Shown: positions 33,747 through 42,980 of the stretch, one piece after another | How positions within the stretch are numbered: the first letter of the stretch is position 1 | How the letters are laid out: each line of letters starts with the position of its first letter | Source: Bordetella sp. FB-8 | GTDB taxonomy: Bacteria; Pseudomonadota; Gammaproteobacteria; Burkholderiales; Burkholderiaceae_B | NCBI RefSeq assembly: GCF_000382185.1 | Contig: NZ_KB907784.1 | Location: forward strand, 2,744,633 to 2,808,632 | DNA length: 64,000 nucleotides | Reading direction: 5' to 3' | The notes under the pieces: model-generated | Seen by the model: only the letters and a program-made list of their open reading frames with translations | Database searches by the model: none | What the model was told of the DNA's origin: nothing | Translations under genes and position numbers: made by a program

Positions 33747-34436
33747 TCAGCTCAGAAGCACATCGCCGGTCATGACCACCGGGCCGGTCGGCTGGCCGGT
33801 GGGTGACCCGCCTTCAGGCTCCAGGCTGATGCCCAGCTTGCGGATACTCCCGGCGCCCCGGGGCAGCGTCAGCCTGGTCAGCCCGTTTGCAGCCACCAGG
33901 CCTAGCGATACAGGCTTGCCGCCAGGCGGCATCGACCACAATTGCAATGCGTGGCCGTCCGCCATTTTGGTCAGGTTGCCCAGTGTGGTCGCGTACATGC
34001 CCCCCGACGCGTCCGCGCGTATCACGAGAAAGGCCTGGCCCTGCTCGCTCTGTAGTACAGCCACCTGCTGGACCGGCTGGGTCCGGTTCAGCCACAAGGG
34101 CTGGATCACCGCCATGGCGATCAGCGCCACGGCCAGCGTCGCCGAGCACCAGCGCCAGAGGTATGCGCCATGCCAGCCCCAGTTCCTCATCCGATCGGGC
34201 GCTTTCTGGCGGATCTGCCCACGTATGGCACGCCAGACGCGATCCGAAGGCGTGATCGCAGGCATGGCCCAGACCAGCGCGTACAGGTCGTCCTCCCATG
34301 ACCGCACCTGGCGGCGCAGCGACGCATCGGCGGCCATGAGTCCTTCGAAACGGCGCCGGGCACCACCGCGCATCGCGCCGGATACGTAATCTGCCGCCAG
34401 CCGGGCGCGCAGTTGCGGATCGTCGTAGGTTTTCAT
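33747..34436 (-). CDS. Membrane anti-sigma factor (RskA-like)
   Basis: This 229-residue single-pass membrane protein has an N-terminal cytosolic sigma-binding helix region (about 1-85: LAADYVSGAMRGGARRRFEGL), a transmembrane helix at about 98-116, and a C-terminal RskA_C-like domain outside the membrane. The zinc-anti-sigma HxxxCxxC motif of ChrR-type proteins is absent, so this is not a ChrR relative. Its start overlaps the sigma stop by ATGA (34433-34436). It holds the cognate sigma inactive until a signal releases it. Confidence 0.87.
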   Translation of the reverse strand: MKTYDDPQLRARLAADYVSGAMRGGARRRFEGLMAADASLRRQVRSWEDDLYALVWAMPAITPSDRVWRAIRGQIRQKAPDRMRNWGWHGAYLWRWCSATLAVALIAMAVIQPLWLNRTQPVQQVAVLQSEQGQAFLVIRADASGGMYATTLGNLTKMADGHALQLWSMPPGGKPVSLGLVAANGLTRLTLPRGAGSIRKLGISLEPEGGSPTGQPTGPVVMTGDVLLS

Positions 34437-34981
34437 GACAGACACCTCTTGAGGCGCTCCATGCCTCGACGTACCCAGCTCTTGATCGTTCCCAGCGGCG
34501 AATTCAACCGGCTGGCGATCTCGCCGTGGCTCAGATCATCGAAAAATGACAAGGCGATCGCCATGCGCTGCTTGGACTCCAGTTGCGCCATGCAGTCGGC
34601 CAGGCGCTGGCTGTCTTGACGGCTGCGCAGCCGCTCCAGGGGACCCGCGGCCTCGTCGGCCCAGGCGTCCAGAATCGCGCCGTCCGGATCTGGCCGTTCG
34701 CAGTCCGGGCGGCGCAGCAGGTCGATACATCGATTGCGCACGATATGGGTCATCCAGGTCATGGCCTGGCTCTGCTCGGCCGAAAAGCGGCCAGCATTGC
34801 GCCAAATGCTGAGAAAGCTCTCCTGCAGCACTTCTTCGGCCAGGTCTTTACGCCTCACTATACGAGTGGCAAGCGCGAATAGATGCGGTGCGCTTAGCCG
34901 ATACAGCTCTTCGAGGGCTGTTTCCTGTCTTTGAGCGCACTGCCGGATCAGTTCATCCAGGCGCCGGGGATTTTCGGGCAT
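34433..34981 (-). CDS. ECF sigma factor
   Basis: This 182-residue sigma-70-family extracytoplasmic-function factor has sigma2 at about 22-90 (LYRLSAPHLFALATRIV, and DLAEEVLQESFLSIWRNA for -10 recognition) and sigma4 at about 120-178 (ALSFFDDLSHGEIASRLNSPLGT, quoted in part as DDLSHGEIASRL, for -35 recognition). It is co-translated with the membrane anti-sigma gene. Convergent with the photolyase-DUF2256-lipocalin unit, it is the obvious candidate second regulator of the light/photo-oxidative locus; similar pairs control CFA, photolyase and lipocalin genes in other proteobacteria. Confidence 0.93.
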   Translation of the reverse strand: MPENPRRLDELIRQCAQRQETALEELYRLSAPHLFALATRIVRRKDLAEEVLQESFLSIWRNAGRFSAEQSQAMTWMTHIVRNRCIDLLRRPDCERPDPDGAILDAWADEAAGPLERLRSRQDSQRLADCMAQLESKQRMAIALSFFDDLSHGEIASRLNSPLGTIKSWVRRGMERLKRCLS

Positions 34982-35039
34982 TGAAGATTCCTAGTCTGGC
35001 TAAAGTAGGGCGGCGTGACCGGCTTGCATTGCGGCAGGG

Positions 35040-35990
35040 CTATCGTAGTTTGCCCCAATCGGGTTCGCGTTGCGTCGCCTGTGATCGCCGGGTCGCGGCG
35101 TCGTACGCCTGCGCCTGTCCGAGCAGCCAAGAGCGAAAGAGCTCCAGCGGCTTGCCGTGGCTCAATTCCGTGGGGTAGACCAGATAGTAGGCCGAATCGA
35201 CCGGCGCACTGGCCTGAATGGGGATCATGATGCCGAGCTGTTCCAACTGGCCATCGACGAAGAATTTCGGCACCAGGGCGACACCCAGGCCGCTGGCCGC
35301 GCCGGCGATCAGCATGGTGTGCAGTTCGTAGCGCACGCCATGCATCGTCGAGTTGTCCTGGACGCCGTGGTGCGCGAACCAGGTGGCCCACGCATTCGGG
35401 CGGGTCGTCGAATGCAGCAGGGGGTAGTCCAGCAGGTCGCGGGCTTTCGTGACGGGGCGGGCCAGTAGCGAGCGAGCGCAGATCGGTACGACCTCCTCGC
35501 CAAAGAGGTAGTCGCAGGAGGTTCCCGGCCAGGTCGGCTTGCCGTAGTGGATCGCCGCATCGAAGTGCGATTCTTCGAACGAGAATATGCTGGTGCGCAC
35601 GCCCATGTTGACGCGCACATCGGGCGTGCGGTCGTTGAAGTCCTTCATGCGCGGGATGAGCCATTGCGAGGCGAAGGCGGGCAGGACCGCCAGCTCCAGG
35701 TAGCCGCCGCTGCTGCCGTGGGCGATGATGGAAAGCGTATCGCGGTCGAGCGCTTCGAGCGTGCGCCGCACCTGGGTGCCGTACAGGCGGCCTGCGCGCG
35801 TGAGCACGACGCGCTGCTTGGCGCGCACGAACAGCCGCACGCCCAGGTTCGATTCCAGCGTGGCGATCTGGCGCGAGACGGCGCTTTCCGTAAGGAACAG
35901 TTCCTTGGCGGCATGGGTGAAGCTTTCGTGGCGCGCGGCCGCCTCGAAAGCCGTCAAGGCTCCCATATTGGGGATTTTGAATTTCCTCAT
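35040..35990 (-). CDS. GcvA-like LysR regulator
   Basis: This 316-residue LysR regulator has the GcvA-type opening MGALTAFEAAARHESFTHAA and an HTH through about residue 70 (ESAVSRQIATLE). It is divergent from the binding-protein/ALDH operon, about 316 bases apart, and probably activates it in response to the imported amine or amino acid. A dyad at 36108-36126 in the shared region is a candidate site. Confidence 0.9.
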   Translation of the reverse strand: MRKFKIPNMGALTAFEAAARHESFTHAAKELFLTESAVSRQIATLESNLGVRLFVRAKQRVVLTRAGRLYGTQVRRTLEALDRDTLSIIAHGSSGGYLELAVLPAFASQWLIPRMKDFNDRTPDVRVNMGVRTSIFSFEESHFDAAIHYGKPTWPGTSCDYLFGEEVVPICARSLLARPVTKARDLLDYPLLHSTTRPNAWATWFAHHGVQDNSTMHGVRYELHTMLIAGAASGLGVALVPKFFVDGQLEQLGIMIPIQASAPVDSAYYLVYPTELSHGKPLELFRSWLLGQAQAYDAATRRSQATQREPDWGKLR

Positions 35991-36306
35991 GGTGCGTCCG
36001 TGTATTCATCGAATGGCCGGCCCGGCGCCGCCCGGCGGGCACTGGGGTATCTCCCTATGCCTTGCGCAGGGGGTAGGTATCGCCGATTTATCCCGATTTT
36101 ATAAGCGTGATGATTAAAACTCATCAGGTTGTGCATAGATATCGGTTGATGCGGGCCTGCGGGCTACCCACAATCGACCCAAATCCTCGTCACAGGTGCT
36201 TGTGATGCTGCGTCGTCGGATGGGAGATGGATTGCGCGCGCCAGAGCCGCCACAGCAGTTCTGGCGTGCCCTGGTGTCTACGATGGATAACAAAGGAATC
36301 TTCACC
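35991..36306. other. Divergent promoter region of the lysine/pipecolate-type operon
   Basis: These 316 bases hold no supportable gene. The part near 36070-36130 is AT-rich and contains the dyad described separately; the part near 36290 carries the binding-protein Shine-Dalgarno (AAAGGAA). Nothing further was recognised. Confidence 0.6.
36108..36126. promoter_or_regulatory. Dyad TGATGA-N7-TCATCA, candidate LysR box
   Basis: TGATGA (36108-36113) and TCATCA (36121-36126) are perfect inverted arms with an AT-rich 7-base centre, in the middle of the divergent regulator-operon region. Spacing and symmetry fit a LysR-type site. Confidence 0.5.
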
Positions 36307-37458
36307 ATGGTTTCTCGTTTTCGCATTTCTCCGCGTCCCGCTTTCGTCGCGGTGTCCCTCATGCTGATGGCAGGCTCCGTTTGCGCCCAGACGACCGAGG
36401 TGAAAGTCGGCGTGGCCAGTCCGCTCACGGGCGCCGATGCGGCGTACGGCAAGGACATCGAGGACGGCGTGCGGCTGGCCCTGGACGAGGCCAACGCGGC
36501 CAATCCGACCATCGGCGGGCGCAAGGTCAAGTTCGTCATCGACTCCCAGGACGATCAGGCCGACCCGCGTGCGGGCGTCCAGGCCGCGCAGAAGCTGGTC
36601 GATGACAAGGTCGCGTTCGTGGTCGGCCACTTCAACTCCGGCACCACCATCCCGGCATCGCAGATCTACGCCAAGGCCGGCATTCCCATGATCACGCCGT
36701 CGGCGACCAATCCGGTCATTACCCAGGCCGGGTTCGACACCCTCTACCGGGTCATTGCCACGGACGCGCAGAACGCGGGCAATGCCGGGGCGTATGCGGC
36801 AACGGTCACCAAAGCCAAGCGCATCGCCGTCATGGACGACCGCACGGCTTTCGGCCAGGGCGAGGCCGATGAATTCATCAAGGCGGCCAAGGCGCACGGC
36901 GCGGCCATCGTCGATCGGGAGTTCACCAACGACAAGGCGGTGGATTTCTCCGCGCAACTGACGGCCATCAAGAGCCATCAACCCGACCTGCTCTTTTTCG
37001 GCGGCCTGGACGCGCAGGCGGCCCAAGTGGTCAAGCGCATGCGCCAGCTGGACATCAAGGCTCAGTTCGTCGGCGGTGGCGGCGTGAAGGATGCGGACTT
37101 CATCAAGATCGCCGGGCCGGACGCCAATGGCGCGCAGGCCTGGGAATACGGCCAGCCCATGAACGTCCTGCCCAAGGGCAAGGACTTCGAGGCCAAGTAC
37201 AAGCAGAAATTCGGCAAGGACATGCTGGCCTATGCGCCGTTCGCCTATGATGCCGCGTGGATCGCCATCAAGGCGATGGAGAAGGCCAATTCCACCGATC
37301 CGGCCAAATTCAACGCCGATCTGAAGGCGACAGACTACCAGGGCGTCACGGGCACGATCGCGTTCAACAAGAATGGCGACCTGAAAAACTCGAGTTCCAC
37401 CTTGTATCAGGTCCAGAATGGCAAATGGGTGGCCGTGACGACCAAGACGGGGGATTGA
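36307..37458 (+). CDS. Branched-chain-amino-acid-type ABC substrate-binding protein
   Basis: This 383-residue periplasmic type I binding protein (LivJ/LivK family) has a signal peptide ending GSVCAQ at about residue 27, then VKVGVASPLTGADAAYGKD and a Venus-flytrap fold. The start ATG at 36307 has AAAGGAA nine bases upstream. It is first in an operon for amino acid catabolism, but there are no permease or ATPase genes nearby, so it must work with a distant transporter. The ligand is probably a lysine-related amino acid, judging from the enzymes downstream. Confidence 0.92.
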   Translation: MVSRFRISPRPAFVAVSLMLMAGSVCAQTTEVKVGVASPLTGADAAYGKDIEDGVRLALDEANAANPTIGGRKVKFVIDSQDDQADPRAGVQAAQKLVDDKVAFVVGHFNSGTTIPASQIYAKAGIPMITPSATNPVITQAGFDTLYRVIATDAQNAGNAGAYAATVTKAKRIAVMDDRTAFGQGEADEFIKAAKAHGAAIVDREFTNDKAVDFSAQLTAIKSHQPDLLFFGGLDAQAAQVVKRMRQLDIKAQFVGGGGVKDADFIKIAGPDANGAQAWEYGQPMNVLPKGKDFEAKYKQKFGKDMLAYAPFAYDAAWIAIKAMEKANSTDPAKFNADLKATDYQGVTGTIAFNKNGDLKNSSSTLYQVQNGKWVAVTTKTGD

Positions 37459-37539
37459 CTTTTCCGCACCAGGCAGCAGGGGCGCTCGCCGCGCGGCAGG
37501 CGCCCGGTTTCATATCGACGATATTCAAGAGGTTTTACA

Positions 37540-39039
37540 GTGAAAGCGGCAACCATTCTTTCTGAACTCGGCATTTCCCAGCTCGCCCAGTCGGGCGACA
37601 TCGCCGTCCATTCGCCGATCGATGGCGAACTCATCGGCCGCGTCGCCAGCCAGTCGGTCGAGGACGCCGACGCCGCGCTGGCGAAAGCCCAGGCCGCGTT
37701 CAAGGCCTGGCGTAACGTGCCGGCGCCGCGGCGCGGGGAACTGGTCCGCGTGCTGGGCAATAAGCTGCGCGAGCGCAAGGCCGCGCTGGGCAGCATCATT
37801 ACCCTGGAAACCGGCAAGATCCTTCAGGAAGGCATGGGCGAAGTGCAGGAAATGATCGATATCTGCGATTTCGCGGTCGGTCTTTCGCGGCAGCTGTACG
37901 GTCTGACCATCGCATCGGAGCGGCCCGGCCACCGCATGGCCGAGACTTGGCATCCCATGGGTGTCTGCACCATCATCTCGGCGTTCAACTTTCCGGCCGC
38001 GGTGTGGTCGTGGAATGCCGCGCTGGCACTTGTATGCGGCAATGCCGTGGTTTGGAAGCCTTCGGAAAAAGCGACCCTGACCGCGCTGGCCGTGGACAGA
38101 ATTCTGCAGGACGCGCTCAAGGAGTTCGGCGATGCGCCCGAGGGCCTGACGAGCGTGGTCATCGGCGGACGCGATGTCGGCGCCAAGTTGGTTTCCGACC
38201 CGCGATCGAGCATCGTCAGCGCCACGGGCAGCACCGAAATGGGCCGTGCGGTCGGCGTTGAAGTCGCCCGCCGCTTCGGCCGCTCCATCCTGGAGCTGGG
38301 CGGCAATAACGCGGGCATCGTGTCCGATACGGCCGACATGGAGCTGGCCCTGCGCGGCATTCTGTTCTCCGCCGTGGGCACCGCCGGCCAGCGCTGCACG
38401 ACGCTGCGCCGCCTGTTCGTGCAAGAAAGCATTTACGACAAGGCTGTCGAGCGGCTCAAGGCTCTCTACGGCAAGGTCAAGATCGGCAATCCGCTTGAGC
38501 AGGGCACGCTGATGGGGCCGCTCATCGACGAGCCATCGTTCCATCGCATGCAGGCCGCGCTGGAGCAAGCCAGGAAGGAAGGCGGCAAGGTCTTCGGCGG
38601 CGAACGCCATGTCGTCGCGGGCAACGAAAAGGGCTTCTATGTGCGCCCGGCTATCGTCCAGATGCCCGCGCAAACCGGGATCGTGCTGACCGAGACGTTC
38701 GCGCCCATCCTGTACGTGCTCAAGTATGGCAAATTCGAGGACGCGATCGAGGCCAACAATGCCGCGCACCACGGATTGTCCTCGTGCGTCTTCACCACGG
38801 ACATGCGCGAAAGCGAACGGTTCCTGTCGGCATCGGGCAGCGACTGCGGCATTGCCAACGTCAACCTCGGTCCGAGCGGCGCGGAAATCGGTGGCGCGTT
38901 CGGGGGCGAGAAGGAAACCGGCGGCGGCCGGGAGTCCGGCTCGGATGCCTGGAAGGCCTATATGCGGCGCTCGACGAACACGGTGAATTTTTCGTCGGCG
39001 CTGCCGTTGGCGCAAGGCATCGATTTCAGCGTCGAATAA
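37540..39039 (+). CDS. ALDH7-family semialdehyde dehydrogenase (AmaB-like)
   Basis: This 499-residue NAD-dependent aldehyde dehydrogenase belongs to the ALDH7 group: catalytic Cys in AGQRCTTLRRL, general-base Glu in ILELGGNNAGI, and the ALDH7-typical RFGRS before it. This group oxidises alpha-aminoadipic semialdehyde to 2-aminoadipate in lysine and pipecolate breakdown. The start is the GTG at 37540 with AAGAGG upstream. With the adjacent FAD oxidase and aminotransferase it forms a compact lysine/pipecolate-type pathway; the exact substrate is inferred from family plus context. Confidence 0.9.
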   Translation: MKAATILSELGISQLAQSGDIAVHSPIDGELIGRVASQSVEDADAALAKAQAAFKAWRNVPAPRRGELVRVLGNKLRERKAALGSIITLETGKILQEGMGEVQEMIDICDFAVGLSRQLYGLTIASERPGHRMAETWHPMGVCTIISAFNFPAAVWSWNAALALVCGNAVVWKPSEKATLTALAVDRILQDALKEFGDAPEGLTSVVIGGRDVGAKLVSDPRSSIVSATGSTEMGRAVGVEVARRFGRSILELGGNNAGIVSDTADMELALRGILFSAVGTAGQRCTTLRRLFVQESIYDKAVERLKALYGKVKIGNPLEQGTLMGPLIDEPSFHRMQAALEQARKEGGKVFGGERHVVAGNEKGFYVRPAIVQMPAQTGIVLTETFAPILYVLKYGKFEDAIEANNAAHHGLSSCVFTTDMRESERFLSASGSDCGIANVNLGPSGAEIGGAFGGEKETGGGRESGSDAWKAYMRRSTNTVNFSSALPLAQGIDFSVE

Positions 39040-39073
39040 GGCATACGGCCATCTGTCCTCTGGAGCGCAAGCG

Positions 39074-40246
39074 GTGAGCTCTCAAGTTGTCATTGCCGGC
39101 GGCGGGGTGATCGGCAGTTCGATCGCCTATTTCCTGCGAGAGTCGGATCCGACGATCTGCGTTACGGTCATCGAGCGCGATCCGACCTACGCGAAATCGT
39201 CTTCGGCGCTGTCGGCCGCGTCCATCCGGCAGCAGTTCTCGACCCCGCTGTCGGTTCAGATGTCGCTCTACGGCATTGAATTCCTGCGCCACATCGGCGA
39301 GCTGCTCGAGGTCGACAGCCATCGGCCGTCCATCGACCTGCACGAGGGCGGCTACCTGTTCCTGGCAACGCCCGGCGGCCAGGCGACGCTGCGCGAGAAC
39401 CACGCGCTGCAGACGCGGCTGGGGGCGAACATCGCCCTGCTCGGGCCCGATGCCTTGAAGGAAAAATTCCCGTGGCTCAATGTCCAGGACATTGCCGCGG
39501 GAACCTACGGGGTCAGCGGCGAGGGCTGGTTCGACGGCTACGGCCTGGTCCAGGCGCTGCGCAAGAAAGCGCAGGCGCTGGGCGCGCGCTATGTCGCCGC
39601 GGAAGTGACCGGCATCGAGCGCGAGGGCCGCAGGCTTACCCACGTGCGGACCGGCGACGGCGAACGCCATGCCTGCGACATGCTGGTCAATGCAACGGGC
39701 GCCTGGGCGCGCCGCATTGCGACGATGATGGGTATCGATATTCCTGTGTACGCGCGCCGGCGCAGCATCTTCAACGTGTCATCGCCGGCGCGGCTGACGG
39801 ACAGTCCGCTGCTCATCGACCCCACGGGTGTGTATTTCCGGCCGGAAGGCCGGACCTACATCACCGGCACCTCGCCGAATCCGCAGAACGATCCGGACGA
39901 TCTGCCGCTGGACGAGGTCGATCACGAGCTGTTCGACGACGTCATCTGGCCGACGCTGGCGCACCGCGTTCCGCAGTTCGAGGCGCTGCGCGTGGAGAAT
40001 TGCTGGTCTGGCTACTACGAGTACAACGTGTTCGACCACAATGCCATCATCGGCCATCATCCCGATATCGAGAACTGTATTTTCGCCAACGGCTTCAGCG
40101 GCCACGGCTTGCAGCAGGGGCCGGCGACCGGCCGCGGGGTGAGCGAGCTCATCATCAGCGGCAGATATACCACCTTGGATCTTTCATCCCTGAATTGGGA
40201 CCGGGTGTTGAACAACCGGCCCATCGTCGAGAAAAACGTCGTTTAG
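39074..40246 (+). CDS. DAO-family FAD oxidoreductase, pipecolate-oxidase-like
   Basis: This 390-residue flavoprotein has VVIAGGGVIGSSIAYFLRE for FAD binding and a DAO C-terminus (NGFSGHGLQQGPATGRGVSEL). Related enzymes oxidise secondary or tertiary amines such as pipecolate, sarcosine and glycine. The start is a GTG at 39074, 34 bases after the ALDH stop. If it oxidises pipecolate, its product (piperideine-6-carboxylate, in equilibrium with aminoadipic semialdehyde) is the substrate of the neighbouring ALDH7. The family is certain, the substrate inferred. Confidence 0.87.
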   Translation: MSSQVVIAGGGVIGSSIAYFLRESDPTICVTVIERDPTYAKSSSALSAASIRQQFSTPLSVQMSLYGIEFLRHIGELLEVDSHRPSIDLHEGGYLFLATPGGQATLRENHALQTRLGANIALLGPDALKEKFPWLNVQDIAAGTYGVSGEGWFDGYGLVQALRKKAQALGARYVAAEVTGIEREGRRLTHVRTGDGERHACDMLVNATGAWARRIATMMGIDIPVYARRRSIFNVSSPARLTDSPLLIDPTGVYFRPEGRTYITGTSPNPQNDPDDLPLDEVDHELFDDVIWPTLAHRVPQFEALRVENCWSGYYEYNVFDHNAIIGHHPDIENCIFANGFSGHGLQQGPATGRGVSELIISGRYTTLDLSSLNWDRVLNNRPIVEKNVV

Positions 40247-40310
40247 TTCAGACTTGCCGCGGCGGTTTTCCGCTGCGGCTTACCTGCGGCCCTGGCCGGG
40301 CCGGCGATCA

Positions 40311-41504
40311 ATGTACGCATATACAGCGCCTTTTCAGAATCCCGCGGGTTCGCCGATACGCGAGCTGTTCAAGTATCTGAGCGAACCGGGGATGATCTCC
40401 TTCGCGGGCGGCTATCCCGCGAGCGACCTGTTCGACATCGAGGGGTTGCGGGTCGCGCAGGCGCGTGCCTACCAGGATTCGATCCTCTGCCTGCAATACG
40501 GTCCGACCGACGGGCTGCCCATGCTCAAGGAACAGATCGCTGCGCTCATGGCCAGGCGCGGCGCTTCATGCAGCCCCGAGCAGATGCTGATCACGACCGG
40601 TTCGCAGCAAGGCCTGGACCTGTTGCTGCGCGTGCTGGTCGAGCCCGGAGACGCGGTGCTCACGGAACAGCCGGCCTATCCGGCGACGCTGCAGGCGCTG
40701 CGGCTGCAGCAGGCCCGGATAGGTACCGTGCCGGTCGACGGCGACGGCCTGGACGTCGGCAGGCTCGCGAGCCTGCTGGCCTCGGGCGTCGTGGCGCGGC
40801 CCAAGCTGCTGTATACGGTGCCGACCTTCGCCAACCCGACGGGCGCGACGCTTGCGCGCGAGCGCCGCATCGCGTTGCTGCGGCTTGCGGTCCAGTACAA
40901 ATTTCTCATCGTCGAGGACGACCCCTATGGCGACTTGAGATTCGCGGGCGAGGGGGTCCCTTCGATTCTTGCACTGGCCGACCAGGTTGATGGCTCGCGC
41001 GACTGGGTGGTGCATTTTTCCAGCCTCTCCAAGGTGGTCGCGCCGGGCCTGCGCATCGGCTGGACGGTGGCCCCCGTGGAAATCGCGCGCCGCTGCATTG
41101 TCGCCAAGCAGACGGTCGATCTATGTACCACGCCATGGTCCCAGGCCATCGCCGCCCAATACCTGGCGGACGGCTCGCTGGAACGTCATCTGCCGCGCAT
41201 CACGACCGCCTATGGCCACAAGAGCGGCGCGCTTTGCCGGGCGCTGCGCGCGGGGCTGGGCGATGCCATCGCGTTTCATCAGCCCGAGGGCGGCATGTTC
41301 GTCTGGGCGCGCATGCCGGGCGTCGATGCCGCGCAACTGCTGGCATCTGCCATCGAGCGCAAAGTCATGTTCGTTCCCGGCAAGGCGTTCTTCGCCGAGC
41401 AGCCCGATGCGGCCGCGCTGCGTCTTTCGTTTGCGGCCCCAGGTGTGGACGCGATCCAGGAAGGCGCGCGGCGCCTGCAGCAGGCTTATCAGGCGCTTGC
41501 CTGA
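40311..41504 (+). CDS. PLP-dependent aminotransferase, 2-aminoadipate type (LysN-like)
   Basis: This 397-residue fold-type I aminotransferase without the GntR DNA-binding domain has GSQQGLDLLLR near residue 95, NPTG near 175, and the PLP lysine in SSLSKVVAPGLRIGW at about 238. This subgroup includes LysN and human KAT II, which transaminate 2-aminoadipate to 2-oxoadipate. It is 64 bases after the FAD oxidase and completes a lysine-to-oxoadipate route. The ATG at 40311 is the earliest that gives a family-like start. Confidence 0.88.
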   Translation: MYAYTAPFQNPAGSPIRELFKYLSEPGMISFAGGYPASDLFDIEGLRVAQARAYQDSILCLQYGPTDGLPMLKEQIAALMARRGASCSPEQMLITTGSQQGLDLLLRVLVEPGDAVLTEQPAYPATLQALRLQQARIGTVPVDGDGLDVGRLASLLASGVVARPKLLYTVPTFANPTGATLARERRIALLRLAVQYKFLIVEDDPYGDLRFAGEGVPSILALADQVDGSRDWVVHFSSLSKVVAPGLRIGWTVAPVEIARRCIVAKQTVDLCTTPWSQAIAAQYLADGSLERHLPRITTAYGHKSGALCRALRAGLGDAIAFHQPEGGMFVWARMPGVDAAQLLASAIERKVMFVPGKAFFAEQPDAAALRLSFAAPGVDAIQEGARRLQQAYQALA

Positions 41505-41531
41505 TAGGTCTCTGCCGCGCGCCGCATTTCG

Positions 41532-42980
41532 TCAAGAAGGCTGCTGTCCGGGCACGGTTTGTTTGCCCCCGAGGCGGCGCGAGCTGATGACCAGCGCCGA
41601 GACCGTCGCCGCCACCGCCAGCCAGAGCGCCCATTTGATCGCCTGGGCCAGCGCGATGCCCGTCAGCCTGCCGCCGCCGGCCGCGGCGTGTGTGGCGTAC
41701 GCCGACAGGATGACGCCCACCAGCGCGGTCCCCAGGCACTGCCCGAAGGTGCGCGCGATGGCCAGTACCCCCGAGGCATTGCTGCTGCGCTCGCGCGAGG
41801 CGTTGGCCAGCATCTCGCGGTTGTTGGGGCTCTGGAAAAAACCGAAGCCCGCACCGCACACCAGTTCGCGCCAGGCGATATCCCACGCAGGCGCGTCATA
41901 GGGCAGCAGCGCCAATAGCGCGAGGCCGAACGCGAAGACGGCCAGGCCGGCTGTGGCCAGTGTGGCCGGCCGATGCCGGTCGGCCAGCCGCCCGGCATGC
42001 GGGGCGATGAGCACGATGGCGACGGGCCAGGGCGTAAAGAGCAGCGCCGAGGCGAAGGGGCTGTAGCCATAGGCGCTTTGCAGCAGGATGGGCAGCGCGA
42101 TGAACGCGATGCCCTGGCCGACGAACGAGGCCATGGACGTCATTGCCGCCATGGAAAAGCGCGTGGAGGCGAAGATGTCCAGCGGCAGCAGCGGTTCCGG
42201 GGCGCGGCGCTGGCGGCGTACGAAGGCCATACCCGACGCGATGGCCGCTGCCGCGTAGGCAAGGGGTAGATAGGCCTGGCCGCCGTTGCCCAATTGCGCG
42301 CAGGCATCGGCGGCCATGATCAGTGCGGCCATCGCCGCGCCCGACAACAGGGCGCCGGCGGTGTCGAAGGGCAGGCCGCGCAAGCGCGCCTTGGGAAGGG
42401 TGCGACGCGCCAGGAGCGTGCCGACGATGCCCAGCGGGACGTTGATCGCGAACAGCCATTGCCAGCTCAGGGCTGCCAGCAGGGTTCCGCCCAGCATGGG
42501 TGCGATGGCTGTGCTCGCGGCTACGAGCAGCGCGTTCAGGCCGAGGATCCGCCCCAGCAGGCGGGTCGGGAAAATCGAGCGATGGATAGCCGGGGCGATA
42601 CTCAAGGTCGCGGCTCCGCCCACTCCTTGCAACACGCGCATCGCGATCAGCCACGGCAGCGAAGCGGACAAGGCGCAGCCCAGCGAAGCCAGCGTGAACA
42701 CGGCGATACCGCCCGTGAACAGGGCGCGAAAGCCGGTTCGCCTTGCCAGTGCCGAAAACGCCGCCAGCGTGACGGCCACAGACAGAAGGTAGCCGTTGGC
42801 TACCCAAACTGCCTCGCCCGTGGGGACATCCAGCGACTGGGCGATCTGGGGCAGGGCGATGTTCACGATGGATCCGTCAAATACCGCCATGGTCGTAGCG
42901 ATCATCACCGAAATCATGGCCAGGCAACGCTCGCGGCCCGGCAGGCCCTCGTCTCCCGGTCGGTCAGAAAACAATTCCAT
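41532..42980 (-). CDS. DHA2-type drug:H+ antiporter (EmrB/QacA family)
   Basis: This 482-residue inner-membrane efflux protein has 14 predicted helices. The DHA2 motif FDGSIVNIALPQIAQSL lies at the start of helix 1 and GGTLLAALSWQWLFAINVP around helix 5. The start at 42980 follows an unrelated stretch that is also open; the Met at 42980 is the usual family N-terminus. It is divergent from a LysR gene, a standard arrangement for regulated efflux. The drugs or metabolites exported are unknown. Confidence 0.9.
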   Translation of the reverse strand: MELFSDRPGDEGLPGRERCLAMISVMIATTMAVFDGSIVNIALPQIAQSLDVPTGEAVWVANGYLLSVAVTLAAFSALARRTGFRALFTGGIAVFTLASLGCALSASLPWLIAMRVLQGVGGAATLSIAPAIHRSIFPTRLLGRILGLNALLVAASTAIAPMLGGTLLAALSWQWLFAINVPLGIVGTLLARRTLPKARLRGLPFDTAGALLSGAAMAALIMAADACAQLGNGGQAYLPLAYAAAAIASGMAFVRRQRRAPEPLLPLDIFASTRFSMAAMTSMASFVGQGIAFIALPILLQSAYGYSPFASALLFTPWPVAIVLIAPHAGRLADRHRPATLATAGLAVFAFGLALLALLPYDAPAWDIAWRELVCGAGFGFFQSPNNREMLANASRERSSNASGVLAIARTFGQCLGTALVGVILSAYATHAAAGGGRLTGIALAQAIKWALWLAVAATVSALVISSRRLGGKQTVPGQQPS

